From the NCBI GenBank assembly GCA_026391795.1, contig JAPLDI010000017.1, positions 1-64,000 of the forward strand: a DNA stretch of 64,000 nt, given 5' to 3'. The position numbers and the translations under genes are program-made. Every line of letters starts with the position of its first letter. Position 1 is the first letter of the stretch. The DNA comes from Bacteroidota bacterium. GTDB taxonomy: Bacteria > Bacteroidota > Bacteroidia > Bacteroidales > FEN-979. The notes under the pieces were generated by a model. That model ran no database searches. It was not told where the DNA came from and worked only from the letters and a program-made list of their open reading frames with translations. Below are positions 26,875 through 34,957 of this stretch, piece after piece.

Positions 26875-27573
26875 TCAATTCATATTTCCTGATGGAAAGA
26901 AATAAGAAAATCCAAGGCTCAGGATAACTGCGTTATTTATGGCGTCATGGTCAAAATTGTACTGCATTCCACTTTCACTCAAAAAGCTCGGGAATAAGCC
27001 GGTATTGACCAACCCGTAATGATCACTGACTTCCATTGAAAGTGCATACTGGTGTTTTATTCTCACTTCTATACCGATGCTTGCTATGACCCCAAAATCA
27101 AATTTATTGGCATTTTCATAAGACGATGGATCAGGAATAGGATAATCGAAATTATAAGGATAATAATGGTTATTGATATAAGTTTGATGGATCAGATAGC
27201 TAACATAGGGACCGGCTGATACAAGGAAGCGGACTTTTTTCCCGAACGATCCCTTGATCAGCATTGGAATGGTCAGATAGTCGAAATGAAATGTATAATT
27301 TAACATGATGGAATTGACGAGCAGGTCAGCTCCTTTTCGCTCATATGCAATTCCAGTCTTAAAGGCCAGCTTATCCAAAAAATTATATTGGAATGCAACG
27401 CCCCCGTAGCCTCCCAGAATTGGTTTAAGAAAATCAGAATTATCCTGGCTTCCGTGTATGTATGTGTAAGATGGGCCACCCTCAATACTTACAGCAAATC
27501 TTTGTTGGCCTGACAAAGTGGATGCCTGAACTCCAAACAAAATCAAGATTGCCAAAGGTAATTTTATGTTCAT
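26875..27573 (-). CDS. Outer-membrane beta-barrel protein, PorT-like
   Basis: 232 residues: signal peptide (TLSGQ), then strands typical of PorT-family barrels (GGVAFQYNFLDKLAFKTGIAYERKG, LTIPMLIKGSFGKKVRFLVSAGPYVSYL). No specific function can be assigned. It is AT-rich, like its neighbours to the right, and separated by 213 bp without other features from the cyanophycinase gene. Confidence 0.75.
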   Translation of the reverse strand: MNIKLPLAILILFGVQASTLSGQQRFAVSIEGGPSYTYIHGSQDNSDFLKPILGGYGGVAFQYNFLDKLAFKTGIAYERKGADLLVNSIMLNYTFHFDYLTIPMLIKGSFGKKVRFLVSAGPYVSYLIHQTYINNHYYPYNFDYPIPDPSSYENANKFDFGVIASIGIEVRIKHQYALSMEVSDHYGLVNTGLFPSFLSESGMQYNFDHDAINNAVILSLGFSYFFPSGNMN

Positions 27574-27659
27574 AATTAAAGGTGTTTTGCAGAAAGATCC
27601 ATTGTACAGGTTATACTTACATTATGCTTGGTGCCTTCTTTAATTATTGAATCCTGCTA

Positions 27660-28445
27660 TCAATAATATGTAATTCTTAAATCTCGACTACCGACACTTG
27701 GGTGTTGTTCCCGGAATTTTTCAATAGCAGGCCTGTTTTGAGAATCAAACGAATAAAAATAATACATTGAATCGGGAGCAGATGTATTGTATGCTGACGA
27801 TTTAGCTAATTCTTTACTTGATTTCCCGAACCAGGAAATACCTTCATTATAATTTCCCAGCGTGTTTATTGAATTGGGATAATAAACAAATATTCTTAAT
27901 GGCCCAGACCCATACTTATCAGAATATTGTTGAGAGGAAATATTACTTCCGGATATCTGGTAATTCATTTTAAACCAATGAAGACTATCATCAGGTGAGA
28001 ATTTTGATTCGATCAGGAAACCCTCTGAGTTGTATTTATAGGTTGCATCCAGGTTTAACGTTGAATCAGCTGATGATTTGTAGTCGATAATTGTTCGGGA
28101 TACGGCTAACCCAATACCGTTAAGTTCATAAATATATTTGTAATTCAACATGTCATTCGTATCAAAATGGCTTTCAATTACCTGGTTTGAATGATATTCA
28201 TACCGCGTAATAACCGTATCATATTGTTTGGGATAATAACTTTTCATTAAAACAATCTGACGTTGTGAGTTATATTCCATGGATTGTGAGGTAATAAAAT
28301 TACCAATTGAATCATAATAACTCATTTCTTTAATCAGTGATGCTGAAGAATTTATGAGTGCAGAATTGTCAGGCGCATTCTTTTTGCATGAGCAGACAAG
28401 CACAATGGAAAGGAGAAGAAATGGTATTGCTTTTTTCAGGATCAT
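27660..28445 (-). CDS. Lipoprotein of unknown function (YD-like repeats)
   Basis: 261 residues with a lipobox signal peptide (IVLVCSC; Cys at about 20). The body has weak YD-like repeats (YNSEGFLIESKF, YEYHSNQVIESHFD), the style of Bacteroidota DUF4595-like lipoproteins. AT-rich. On the minus strand it is the first gene after the last attC-like site (28514-28612), but no matching site follows it, so it is probably not a cassette. Confidence 0.65.
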   Translation of the reverse strand: MILKKAIPFLLLSIVLVCSCKKNAPDNSALINSSASLIKEMSYYDSIGNFITSQSMEYNSQRQIVLMKSYYPKQYDTVITRYEYHSNQVIESHFDTNDMLNYKYIYELNGIGLAVSRTIIDYKSSADSTLNLDATYKYNSEGFLIESKFSPDDSLHWFKMNYQISGSNISSQQYSDKYGSGPLRIFVYYPNSINTLGNYNEGISWFGKSSKELAKSSAYNTSAPDSMYYFYSFDSQNRPAIEKFREQHPSVGSRDLRITYY

Positions 28446-28513
28446 GTTTTTACTGATTATCTTATATAGGCGCTTGTCTGTTAAAAATGGTTAAATGTCA
28501 AATCAATATGTTT

Positions 28514-28612
28514 GGCGCTAACGCTTGGCCGACAACCGCAGCAAAGGTGTAACCTTTGCTACTGCAACATTGTCCCGAGTACCCGGGATTGCCGTTGGGG
28601 CTCGTTATGGGC
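28514..28612 (-). repeat. attC-like recombination site C (99 bp)
   Basis: On the minus strand the outer arms are GCCCATAAC-GAGCCCC and AAGC-GTTAGCGCC, i.e. RYYYAAC/GTTRRRY-like boxes around complementary inner stems (GAGCCC.CAACGGC against GCGGTTGTCGGCC). The loop region contains a perfect 9-bp hairpin (AGCAAAGGT gta ACCTTTGCT, 28540-28560). The arms, order and size agree with integron attC sites, though the R boxes deviate from the strict consensus. Confidence 0.6.
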
Positions 28613-28617
28613 AATGT

Positions 28618-28962
28618 TTATTTATTACTATGAAAGACATGTGACGAAACTAAGCCTACGATACTAACGACAAGAATTATCGCAATCAATGCTTCCTTGC
28701 TGATAAAGATATCTTTTACTTTTTTCACATAATTAATTAGCGCTCTCCAATTATATGAAATATGAAGGATGGAAAATAGTACAAATAATATTCCTGAAAT
28801 ATCATGAACAGACATCCAGAAATGCCTTGCAAAGGTTAACCCTTCAAATTGAAGGAGATGATTCATTAATCCACTGATCGGGAGTAATAAACCAGAGACA
28901 ACTAGGGCTGTTGAAATGAATGCTCTTTTATTGAAAGGTTTCCGTATTACATTTTCGCTCAT
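28618..28962 (-). CDS. Small DUF4405-like membrane protein (cassette gene C)
   Basis: 114 residues with three membrane segments. The HFWMSVHDISGILFVLFSILHISYNWR segment is typical of DUF4405, cytochrome b-like proteins in which the His residues may bind heme; that function is inference. The stop codon lies 6 bp from the attC-like R'' box, and the gene is flanked by a 15-22 bp inverted sequence (AACATTGCC...) on both sides, as expected for an integron cassette. Confidence 0.7.
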   Translation of the reverse strand: MSENVIRKPFNKRAFISTALVVSGLLLPISGLMNHLLQFEGLTFARHFWMSVHDISGILFVLFSILHISYNWRALINYVKKVKDIFISKEALIAIILVVSIVGLVSSHVFHSNK

Positions 28963-29022
28963 ACTATTTTGTTTAAAGTTTTGTCCTTTTAATGGAGAAC
29001 AGACAGGTCGTTTTTTAACATT

Positions 29023-29156
29023 GCCTGTAACTCCCAGTCCGAAGCCGCATTGCAGGCATTAGCAGAGTCTATTTTTGCTTTTTGTTTCCTTCTTATTAGC
29101 CACAACTTCTTTCCTTACCGACAAACCCCGCATTGAGGCTGCGGGCTCGTTAGCGC
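29023..29156 (-). repeat. attC-like recombination site B (134 bp)
   Basis: Minus-strand arms GCGCTAAC-GAGCCCGCAGCC and GGCTTCGGACTGGGA-GTTACAGGC are imperfectly complementary, with an extra base on one side as in L''/L' boxes. The stop codon of gene B is inside the R'' box (CGC TAA C). The right arm is complementary to the sequence that follows gene C. Confidence 0.6.
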
Positions 29157-29701
29157 GCGTTCATTTTATAAATATAATATTTTGTAGTATCGAAGGCACT
29201 AATGATCGACTTACTCCAATCATGTTTTTTCCATTCTTTATTATCAATTATATCCTTAGGGAGATTTAAGATTACTCTGGTGTTTGAAGACATGAAAATC
29301 AAATACTCTATGTTTTGATCTGAACTTGTAACAAATTTTTTCTGGTTCTTTAGAAATTCCTTATTATGCCTAAAATCAGCCAAATGAGATGTGAAATATT
29401 TTAATGGAATTGGAGATATTTCAAACGAGCTACTATTTGAAGGAAGAATACATGAAATTTGTTTCACTAAATATCTGTGTTGATTTGAACTAAGAATCCA
29501 AATTGACGAAATGTGTTTGCAAGAATCAGGAAGAGTTGACCAAGGTCCAATACTTGTGTAGTAAACAAGAAGTGTATCATTTTTCCCAAGATCCAGTTTA
29601 TTGAACTCTTTTTGGATTGAAATCGGCCAATTACTTTCTGAGGCAATTTGACCATAGCTAATTGTCGAAAGAAATAGCAATATGACGAATATTTGTTTCA
29701 T
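29150..29701 (-). CDS. Exported protein of unknown function (cassette gene B)
   Basis: 183 residues with a signal peptide ending SYGQ. I do not recognise the family; there are no obvious motifs. The last codons and the TAA are formed by the attC-like box GCGCGCTAAC, and the same sequence in inverted orientation lies immediately upstream of the ATG (29703-29716), so the coding sequence occupies the entire interval between the matched arms. Confidence 0.65.
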   Translation of the reverse strand: MKQIFVILLFLSTISYGQIASESNWPISIQKEFNKLDLGKNDTLLVYYTSIGPWSTLPDSCKHISSIWILSSNQHRYLVKQISCILPSNSSSFEISPIPLKYFTSHLADFRHNKEFLKNQKKFVTSSDQNIEYLIFMSSNTRVILNLPKDIIDNKEWKKHDWSKSIISAFDTTKYYIYKMNAR

Positions 29702-29706
29702 AGAAT

Positions 29707-29841
29707 GCGCGCTAACGCTCGGCCCGCAGCCGCTTTGCGGGATTACTTTACTTTAGCTATGCTTTTTGTACTCATGTTTAGTGACCTGATCAACTATCCT
29801 TTCCAACTGCCCCGGCATGCGGTTGCGGGCTTGTTGGCAGC
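29707..29841 (-). repeat. attC-like recombination site A (135 bp)
   Basis: Minus-strand arms GCTGCCAAC-AAGCCCGCAACCGC and GCGGCTGCGGGCCGAGC-GTTAGCGC are complementary with an asymmetric spacer. It has the same GCCCGC inner stem as sites B and C. Confidence 0.6.
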
Positions 29842-29851
29842 AGCTATTAAT

Positions 29852-30340
29852 TTATTCAACTTGTTTGACCTTTCGTGTTTTGTATTGCATGGCTTTGCAC
29901 GAAATGGGTTTGTTTCTGTACCTCTCAAAGAATGATTTGTTTATGGTAAATGAACCAACCAAACATTTTTGAATAATATTTGAATCAAGAGTCGTATCAT
30001 TTGCTATCTGGACTAGTGAAAACTCATCAAACAGGAAAACCTTCCATCTTTTTGAGCTGTCTTTTTTAAACTGTTCCTTATAATTTCCATGATAGCCATA
30101 GTCAACCGATTCATTTGGTTTCAGCACCTCACGTATATTTGGGTATTCAACTCCATTGTCGAAAAAGCTTGGTTTTGAGAATAAATAAATCGATTTATTG
30201 TAGATTGTATCATCAACAGAAGTAAATAAAACAACAATTGATTTGTCAGTATCATTTGTCACAAGTAAGGAGTCATGCCAGAACCCACATCCTGGAATGA
30301 ATATCATAAATACTATACAATATGCAATTTTATTTATCAA
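29852..30340 (-). CDS. Lipoprotein of unknown function (cassette gene A)
   Basis: 162 residues beginning at a TTG; the signal peptide (MINKIAYCIVFMIFIPGC) is complete only from this start, and the next Met leaves no usable export signal. The lipobox Cys is at 18. The mature part is hydrophilic with no recognised domain. A 20-bp sequence flanks the gene in inverted orientation (29832-29851 and 30367-30386, 19 of 20 matching), the signature of a cassette whose R' and R'' ends derive from one attC. Confidence 0.6.
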   Translation of the reverse strand: MINKIAYCIVFMIFIPGCGFWHDSLLVTNDTDKSIVVLFTSVDDTIYNKSIYLFSKPSFFDNGVEYPNIREVLKPNESVDYGYHGNYKEQFKKDSSKRWKVFLFDEFSLVQIANDTTLDSNIIQKCLVGSFTINKSFFERYRNKPISCKAMQYKTRKVKQVE

Positions 30341-30366
30341 GTGATTAATTGGTTAGCGTAATTATT

Positions 30367-30418
30367 ATTAATAGTTGCTGCCAACACCCGGGTAAACTCA
30401 TCAGTTGAGGTTACCCGG
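30367..30418. repeat. Array-end site with a perfect short hairpin
   Basis: The outer half (ATTAATAGTTGCTGCCAACA) matches site A. It is followed by the hairpin CCGGGTAA a CTCA / TGAG g TTACCCGG (30388-30418). It is too short for a full attC and may be a remnant or the boundary of the array. Confidence 0.5.
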
Positions 30419-30582
30419 CAAGCCCGATCCTGAAATTAACCATGCAATTTAAAGAAATTAGCTGTTATTATTATTCCATCCGGGTATTTTAGTTTTCAGG
30501 GGTGACAGCAGGAGTGAAATTCGCCTGCCGTATAACAGAAAAAAGAGGGGTCTTTCCAGGAAAAACAGCTGCCTGAAAATGG

Positions 30583-30612
30583 GACCGTATATAGCTTTCA
30601 TTATATACGGTC
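30583..30612. repeat. Perfect 11-bp hairpin at the head of the 22-bp array
   Basis: GACCGTATATA (30583-30593), an 8-base loop, then TATATACGGTC (30602-30612). The right arm overlaps the start of the first 22-bp unit. Confidence 0.85.
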
Positions 30613-30693
30613 TCACGCGATCGTAAGTACGGTCTCACGTCATCGTAAGTACGGTCTCACGTCATCGTAAGTACGGTCTCACGTGATCGTAAG
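30606..30693. repeat. Four tandem 22-bp repeats (TACGGTCTCACG.. ATCGTAAG)
   Basis: Units begin at 30606, 30628, 30650 and 30672, each 22 bp and differing only at the two or three bases after CACG; a fifth, partial copy starts at 30694. Twenty-two bp is about two helical turns, so equivalent sites lie on one face of the DNA. Confidence 0.95.
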
Positions 30694-30761
30694 TACGGTT
30701 CCATTTCCGGCAGGAATAACCCTTAAAAAGAAATCCGGTAAATAGTGCCTGGAAGTTCTCT

Positions 30762-30827
30762 AAAAAGTAGTAAGAATCTTACGAAAAAGTAGTAAGAATT
30801 TTGTGAAAAAGCACTAAGAAGTCTACA
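30762..30827. repeat. Three tandem 22-bp repeats (AAAAAGTAGTAAGAAT..)
   Basis: Units begin at 30762, 30784 and 30806. The sequence is unrelated to the array 70 bp to the left, but the period is again 22 bp; the third unit has diverged (aaaaagcactaagaag). Confidence 0.88.
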
Positions 30828-30845
30828 AGCGTCTGGATGACCTGT

Positions 30846-30986
30846 TATTAGGCTTTGGGTAATGGGTATTGGGTATTAGCAGAAGTACCTGCATTCTAAC
30901 CTCTAACCTCCATCCTCTATTCTCCATCTTCCATCTTCCATCCTCCATCCTCAGACCTCCGACCTCTGACCTCCGACCTCTGATTT
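30846..30986. repeat. Two adjoining 7-bp-period tracts (TATTGGG, then polypyrimidine CCATCTT/CCGACCT)
   Basis: 30846-30880: tattagg, ctttggg, taatggg, tattggg, tattagc. 30896-30986: thirteen units in unbroken register, ctaacct (x2), ccatcct, ctattct, ccatctt (x2), ccatcct (x2), cagacct, ccgacct, ctgacct, ccgacct, ctgattt. The strand is almost purely pyrimidine. Together with the attC end and the 22-bp arrays this fills the 690-bp gap before the transglycosylase gene. Confidence 0.92.
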
Positions 30987-31028
30987 CCGGTCAGTTTTGC
31001 GAACAGGGAACAATTTTATCAGGGGTTA

Positions 31029-32978
31029 TTAATCTCCTATTGACTCAAGAGAATCGGCCGGGACCAATTTTTCAGACTTCAACAGCAGCTTTGCAGGCCC
31101 GGTCAGCGTCACATCCGGAACCAGTTTCTCGTATTCATCCTGGCTGATCTGGCCTTTCTTCAGCATCTTGCCGGAGAGAAGGCTGTAAAACGCTTTTGTT
31201 GAGGGGTTCAAGTGCCCTGTCTCGTCGAAGGAATAGAAAAACCAGCGGGGTTTAGGAATGATCGAAGCCAGGAAGATCGATTCCTGCAGGGTCAGCTTCG
31301 AGGCATCCTTGCGGAAATAATAACGGGCCGCTTCATTTGCGCCGTATACGTGCGGTCCCAGTTCAATAATGTTCAGGTAGACCTCGAACATCCGCTCTTT
31401 CGGGCAAAGTTCCTGGTTTTCGATCAGCCAGACAAGCAGGATCTCCTCCAGTTTCCGTGCGATGTTCTTGTTCCGGTTGAGGAAGACGTTCTTCACCAGC
31501 TGCATGGTGATGGTACTTCCGCCCCGTGCAAATTTCCGTTCCTTGATATTCTGGATGATGGACTCCCGGAAGGCCTCGCCAATGAATCCCCGGTGGAGGA
31601 AAAACCCCGGATCTTCGGAATTCAGCACGGAGATCTGAAGGAAGGGCGATATCTTGTTGAGTTGGCGGAAGTCGGGGTTTCCAGGGCCTACAGCAAAGGT
31701 CCTTGCCGGCTGTCCGCCTTCATAGGCCGTGTATTCAAAAGGTCCGTTCATCCGGGTGAGGTCTGCATTGCCATAGGAGACAACGCCAAACCGCTTTCGT
31801 TTCACATCAGCCATGAAACGTAAAGAATCCGGCAACGAAAGGTCGACAAAAAAATCAAGGCTGAAACCAAGGTTTCCCGTCACTTTCATTCCTTTCATCG
31901 TACTGAACAGGCCTTCGGGCAGGGAGGAGAAAAGTTCCTCTGCGGGAAAGTCGGGTTTATGGATGGAGAAGGTGATCTGTTTCGAAGGATCGGGGCGGTA
32001 CCTCATATAAGGATGAAAACTCAGGCGGTTGAAGAAAACCTGCGAGGAGCTGTCCATCTCAAAATAATCGGATCCGATGTTGACGGCAAACTCCATTCCC
32101 AGCCGGTCAAAGGCTACATCGGAAGAAGCGATCTTTTCCTGGTGGACAACCAATCCCCGGAGGATCGTCATCCCCTTACCGTGAAAAAGATCATCCTCCC
32201 TCGCTTCTTCGGATAACTGGAAAGTAAGGGTATCAAACGATGCCGAAGCTTTATAGGCGAACCCGATAAAGGGGACTTTGATTTTTTCAGAAGTTGCGGA
32301 ATAGAGGCGGAACCCTGTTCCATGAGCGTAATTGTCAAGGCTCCCGGCGAGGACCCAGTGATGAACAGAATCATTTTCCGTCACCGTGACATCGGTATGA
32401 AAAGCATGATGTTCGGTCTTGAAACCCGGGATATCAAAAACGACCCGGTGTCTCTCTTTTTCGTAAGAGAAGATAAGTTCCCGGATTGTCACCGAAGATG
32501 GGATCTGCTCAAAAACAGCCGACGAGAGACGTGAAAAAAAAGAAGCATAATTCGGATGTTCAAGGGTATCTTCGGTGTGGAGGGTTTTTCTTCCCCTCAG
32601 CAGGAACATGTAATTTGTCGTCGTATCAGCCTGCCTGACACTTATGCGGACCTTTCCCAGTTCCAGGTCCTGCAATGCAACCCGGCCAACGATCATTTTC
32701 CAGAAACTCAGGGAGGCCCGGGCAGAATCGATGGAAAGGAGGGTATCGCCGTTTTCGGGTTTAAGGCTGATGCCGGTCAGCAGGATGCTGCTGAAATTCC
32801 GGATCCCGGCCTTATCGATCAAAAGGATGGCATGGTATTCATTGTTGAACCTGCTGATCTTCCGTTCCATGTAAAATGAAAAGATAACATTCCTGAGAAG
32901 CAGGGAAACAAGCAACAGGCTCGCAACGATCCCTGCGGCATAGATTGATATCTTTTTTATTTTAACCCCGTCAATCAT
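31029..32978 (-). CDS. AsmA-like domain fused to a GT51 peptidoglycan transglycosylase
   Basis: 649 residues. One N-terminal transmembrane helix (about 10-30), then about 400 residues of beta-rich AsmA-like sequence (RNFSSILLTGISLKPENGDTLLSIDSARASLSFW), then a GT51 domain from about 430: SEDPGFFLHRGF holds the catalytic Glu (near 454), with GGSTITMQLVKN and the YLNIIELGPHVYGANEAARYYF motif. There is no transpeptidase domain, so it is a monofunctional glycan polymerase acting in the periplasm. The start codon is close to a CATTCTT heptad tract. It lies downstream of the CPBP gene. Confidence 0.88.
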   Translation of the reverse strand: MIDGVKIKKISIYAAGIVASLLLVSLLLRNVIFSFYMERKISRFNNEYHAILLIDKAGIRNFSSILLTGISLKPENGDTLLSIDSARASLSFWKMIVGRVALQDLELGKVRISVRQADTTTNYMFLLRGRKTLHTEDTLEHPNYASFFSRLSSAVFEQIPSSVTIRELIFSYEKERHRVVFDIPGFKTEHHAFHTDVTVTENDSVHHWVLAGSLDNYAHGTGFRLYSATSEKIKVPFIGFAYKASASFDTLTFQLSEEAREDDLFHGKGMTILRGLVVHQEKIASSDVAFDRLGMEFAVNIGSDYFEMDSSSQVFFNRLSFHPYMRYRPDPSKQITFSIHKPDFPAEELFSSLPEGLFSTMKGMKVTGNLGFSLDFFVDLSLPDSLRFMADVKRKRFGVVSYGNADLTRMNGPFEYTAYEGGQPARTFAVGPGNPDFRQLNKISPFLQISVLNSEDPGFFLHRGFIGEAFRESIIQNIKERKFARGGSTITMQLVKNVFLNRNKNIARKLEEILLVWLIENQELCPKERMFEVYLNIIELGPHVYGANEAARYYFRKDASKLTLQESIFLASIIPKPRWFFYSFDETGHLNPSTKAFYSLLSGKMLKKGQISQDEYEKLVPDVTLTGPAKLLLKSEKLVPADSLESIGD

Positions 32979-32979
32979 T

Positions 32980-33014
32980 CATTCTTCATTTTTCATTCTT
33001 CATTCTTCATTTTT
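32980..33014. repeat. 7-bp-period tract CATTCTT/CATTTTT
   Basis: Units cattctt, cattttt, cattctt, cattctt, cattttt. It overlaps the last five codons and stop of the CPBP protease gene and abuts the ATG of the transglycosylase gene. Confidence 0.85.
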
Positions 33015-33929
33015 TATAATCCTCCTGCTCATCATGAAAATCCCGTACAGCAGCATCCCGGTAAAAACAACACTTCCCGTAATCAGGAAAACATTATCCG
33101 TTGAACCGAAGTTCTCATAATCGGCATGGATTACGCCGGTATTCGACAGGTAAGAAACCAGGACGGCCGCCCCGTTGTTCAGGAAATGCGCAAAGACCGG
33201 GGCCCAGATCGTTCCGGTCCAGAGGTAGAGATAGCCAAACATCACCCCCAGCATCATCCTCGGAAGGAGGCCGTAGAACTGAAGATGGATGGCTGCGAAA
33301 AGAAAAGCCGCAACGAAGATGGCCACATGCACGTTCCGGAACCATTCACCCAGCAAACGCTGAAACAACCCACGGAACAACAACTCTTCCCCGATGGCGG
33401 GGATGATGGCGATCATCAGCATGTTGACGGCAAAACCGCCGAACGACTGAACATCCAGGAATTTCTCCGTGACCTGGGATGCCTGGTCTTCCGCATCTTT
33501 CATCCACTGCTCGATTCCTGCAAAAGCTGCCGGCAGTTTCATCATTTCGTTCAGGGATACCATCCAGTTTATCAGGGGCAGGCTGACCATCATGATGACG
33601 AGGATGAGCAGAAGGATCTGTCCGGCCGGAAGGATCTTCATCCCGAAATAGCCTGCAGTGCCCTGTTCAAAAAGCATTCCCGCAATCAGTGCCGGGACGA
33701 TGAAGAGAAGAACCGACTGAAGGATCTGGAGTTCTTTCAGAAGGGGAATGGAGGCAGGGTCATTGATGCTGGAAAGAAGCAGAACTGCTTTTGCCATGTC
33801 GGTATGATACTGAATCATGGTAAGGAGCAGCCCTCCCAGCACGGCAAGCATCAACCCGATGGTGACCAGCATGAGAACGAAGAAGATCTTTGCAACAGGC
33901 GACAGGTGCGACAGCAATGCATTTTTCAT
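33000..33929 (-). CDS. CPBP-family intramembrane metalloprotease
   Basis: 309 residues with about eight membrane segments. Motif 1 is EELLFRGLFQRLL, motif 2 includes FAAIHLQFYG, and motif 3 is FAHFLNN, giving the Glu-Glu, His and His/Asn residues of the Rce1/CPBP family. Substrates in bacteria are mostly unknown. The C-terminal KNEE and TGA come from the heptad tract 32980-33014. Divergent from dusB, with 45 bp between the starts. Confidence 0.9.
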   Translation of the reverse strand: MKNALLSHLSPVAKIFFVLMLVTIGLMLAVLGGLLLTMIQYHTDMAKAVLLLSSINDPASIPLLKELQILQSVLLFIVPALIAGMLFEQGTAGYFGMKILPAGQILLLILVIMMVSLPLINWMVSLNEMMKLPAAFAGIEQWMKDAEDQASQVTEKFLDVQSFGGFAVNMLMIAIIPAIGEELLFRGLFQRLLGEWFRNVHVAIFVAAFLFAAIHLQFYGLLPRMMLGVMFGYLYLWTGTIWAPVFAHFLNNGAAVLVSYLSNTGVIHADYENFGSTDNVFLITGSVVFTGMLLYGIFMMSRRIIKNEE

Positions 33930-33948
33930 GGGAACCCCCGAAATTCAT

Positions 33949-33956
33949 TAATTTTG
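33949..33956 (+). promoter_or_regulatory. dusB -7 element (TAATTTTG)
   Basis: TAATTTTG matches TAnnTTTG and lies 18 bp before the TTG start of dusB, implying a leader of only about a dozen bases. Confidence 0.5.
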
Positions 33957-33974
33957 CTGCAAAAATAAGGCTTT

Positions 33975-34949
33975 TTGGCAAAGATCGGTCACATTGAACT
34001 CGGGGATTGTCCCCTCATCATGGCTCCCATGGAAGACGTCACCGATATGCCGTTCCGGTCGCTCTGCAAGCAGTTCGGCGCCGATCTTCTCATCACTGAA
34101 TTTGTCTCTTCGGAAGGCCTGATCCGTGAAGCGGAGAAGAGTACGAACAAGATGAAGTTCGGGGAGGATGAGCGGCCCATCGGGATCCAGATCTTCGGCG
34201 ATTCGGTGGAAAGCATGAGGAAAGCTGCCATCATCGCTGAAAGCGTTCAACCTGATTTCATCGACCTGAATTTCGGATGCCCGGTAAAGAAAGTGGTCGT
34301 CAAGGGAGGCGGTGCAGCCCTGCTGAATGACCTTCCGAAAATGACAGCCATGACGGAAGCCGTTGTGAAAGCCGTGCGGGTGCCGGTGACCGCCAAGACC
34401 CGGCTCGGATGGGACGACCGGAACCGGAATATCATGGAGATCACCGAACGGCTCCAGGATGCCGGGATCGTGGCCATCAGCATCCACGGACGAACCCGTG
34501 CACAGCTCTATGGCGGACAGGCTGACTGGACCCTAATCGGAAAGGTAAAGGCCAGTGCGAAGATCCACATCCCGGTATTCGGCAATGGTGATATTACCGG
34601 GGCGGTGGTTGCGAAAGAGATGAGAGACCGGTACGGGGTTGACGGGTTAATGATCGGCCGGGCTGCCGTTGGCAATCCCTGGATCTTCCGCGAATGCAAA
34701 GCATGGCTGGAGCGCGGAGAGCTGATCCCTCCGCCATCCCTGGAGGAACGTGTGAATGTACTCCGTATCCATCTTGAGCGTTCTGTTGCCTACAAAGGGG
34801 AAAGAAGGACACTCCTGGAGATGCGGAAATTCTACAGCGGCTATTTCAGGGGGATCCCTGATTTTAAAAAGTACAGGACGGTACTAATCACGCTGAATGA
34901 GATGGGGAAGGTGCTGGAGCTGATCAATGAGATTGCCGGCAGCCGGTGA
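33975..34949 (+). CDS. dusB: tRNA-dihydrouridine synthase (DusB type)
   Basis: 324 residues; an FMN-dependent enzyme that reduces uridines in the tRNA D-loop. The N-terminal FMN motif APMEDVTDMPFR, DLNFGCPVKKVVVKGGGAALL (catalytic Cys) and the phosphate-binding GNGDI and DGLMIGRAAVGNPW are complete. The start is TTG: KIGHIELGD is the conserved first strand and the next ATG (about 34020) would remove it. It converges with the hypothetical gene at 34958. Confidence 0.94.
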   Translation: MAKIGHIELGDCPLIMAPMEDVTDMPFRSLCKQFGADLLITEFVSSEGLIREAEKSTNKMKFGEDERPIGIQIFGDSVESMRKAAIIAESVQPDFIDLNFGCPVKKVVVKGGGAALLNDLPKMTAMTEAVVKAVRVPVTAKTRLGWDDRNRNIMEITERLQDAGIVAISIHGRTRAQLYGGQADWTLIGKVKASAKIHIPVFGNGDITGAVVAKEMRDRYGVDGLMIGRAAVGNPWIFRECKAWLERGELIPPPSLEERVNVLRIHLERSVAYKGERRTLLEMRKFYSGYFRGIPDFKKYRTVLITLNEMGKVLELINEIAGSR

Positions 34950-34957
34950 CCTCCGGG

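Noticed and set aside
28514-30418. Inverted repeats as transposon ends of three separate IS elements
   Set aside because: No transposases; each repeat pair matches only its own gene and the intervening segments fold like attC sites.
30606-30827. 22-bp arrays as a CRISPR
   Set aside because: The units are directly adjacent with no spacers, two unrelated units are used, and no cas gene is nearby.
20965-31028. Integrative element using tRNA-Ser as attachment site
   Set aside because: No integrase gene and no duplicated tRNA 3' end was found in the window; kept only as a lead.
33126-33968. 280-aa plus-strand ORF
   Set aside because: Antisense to the CPBP protease, which has clear motifs; the composition (many His, Gln, Asp) is that of a shadow frame.
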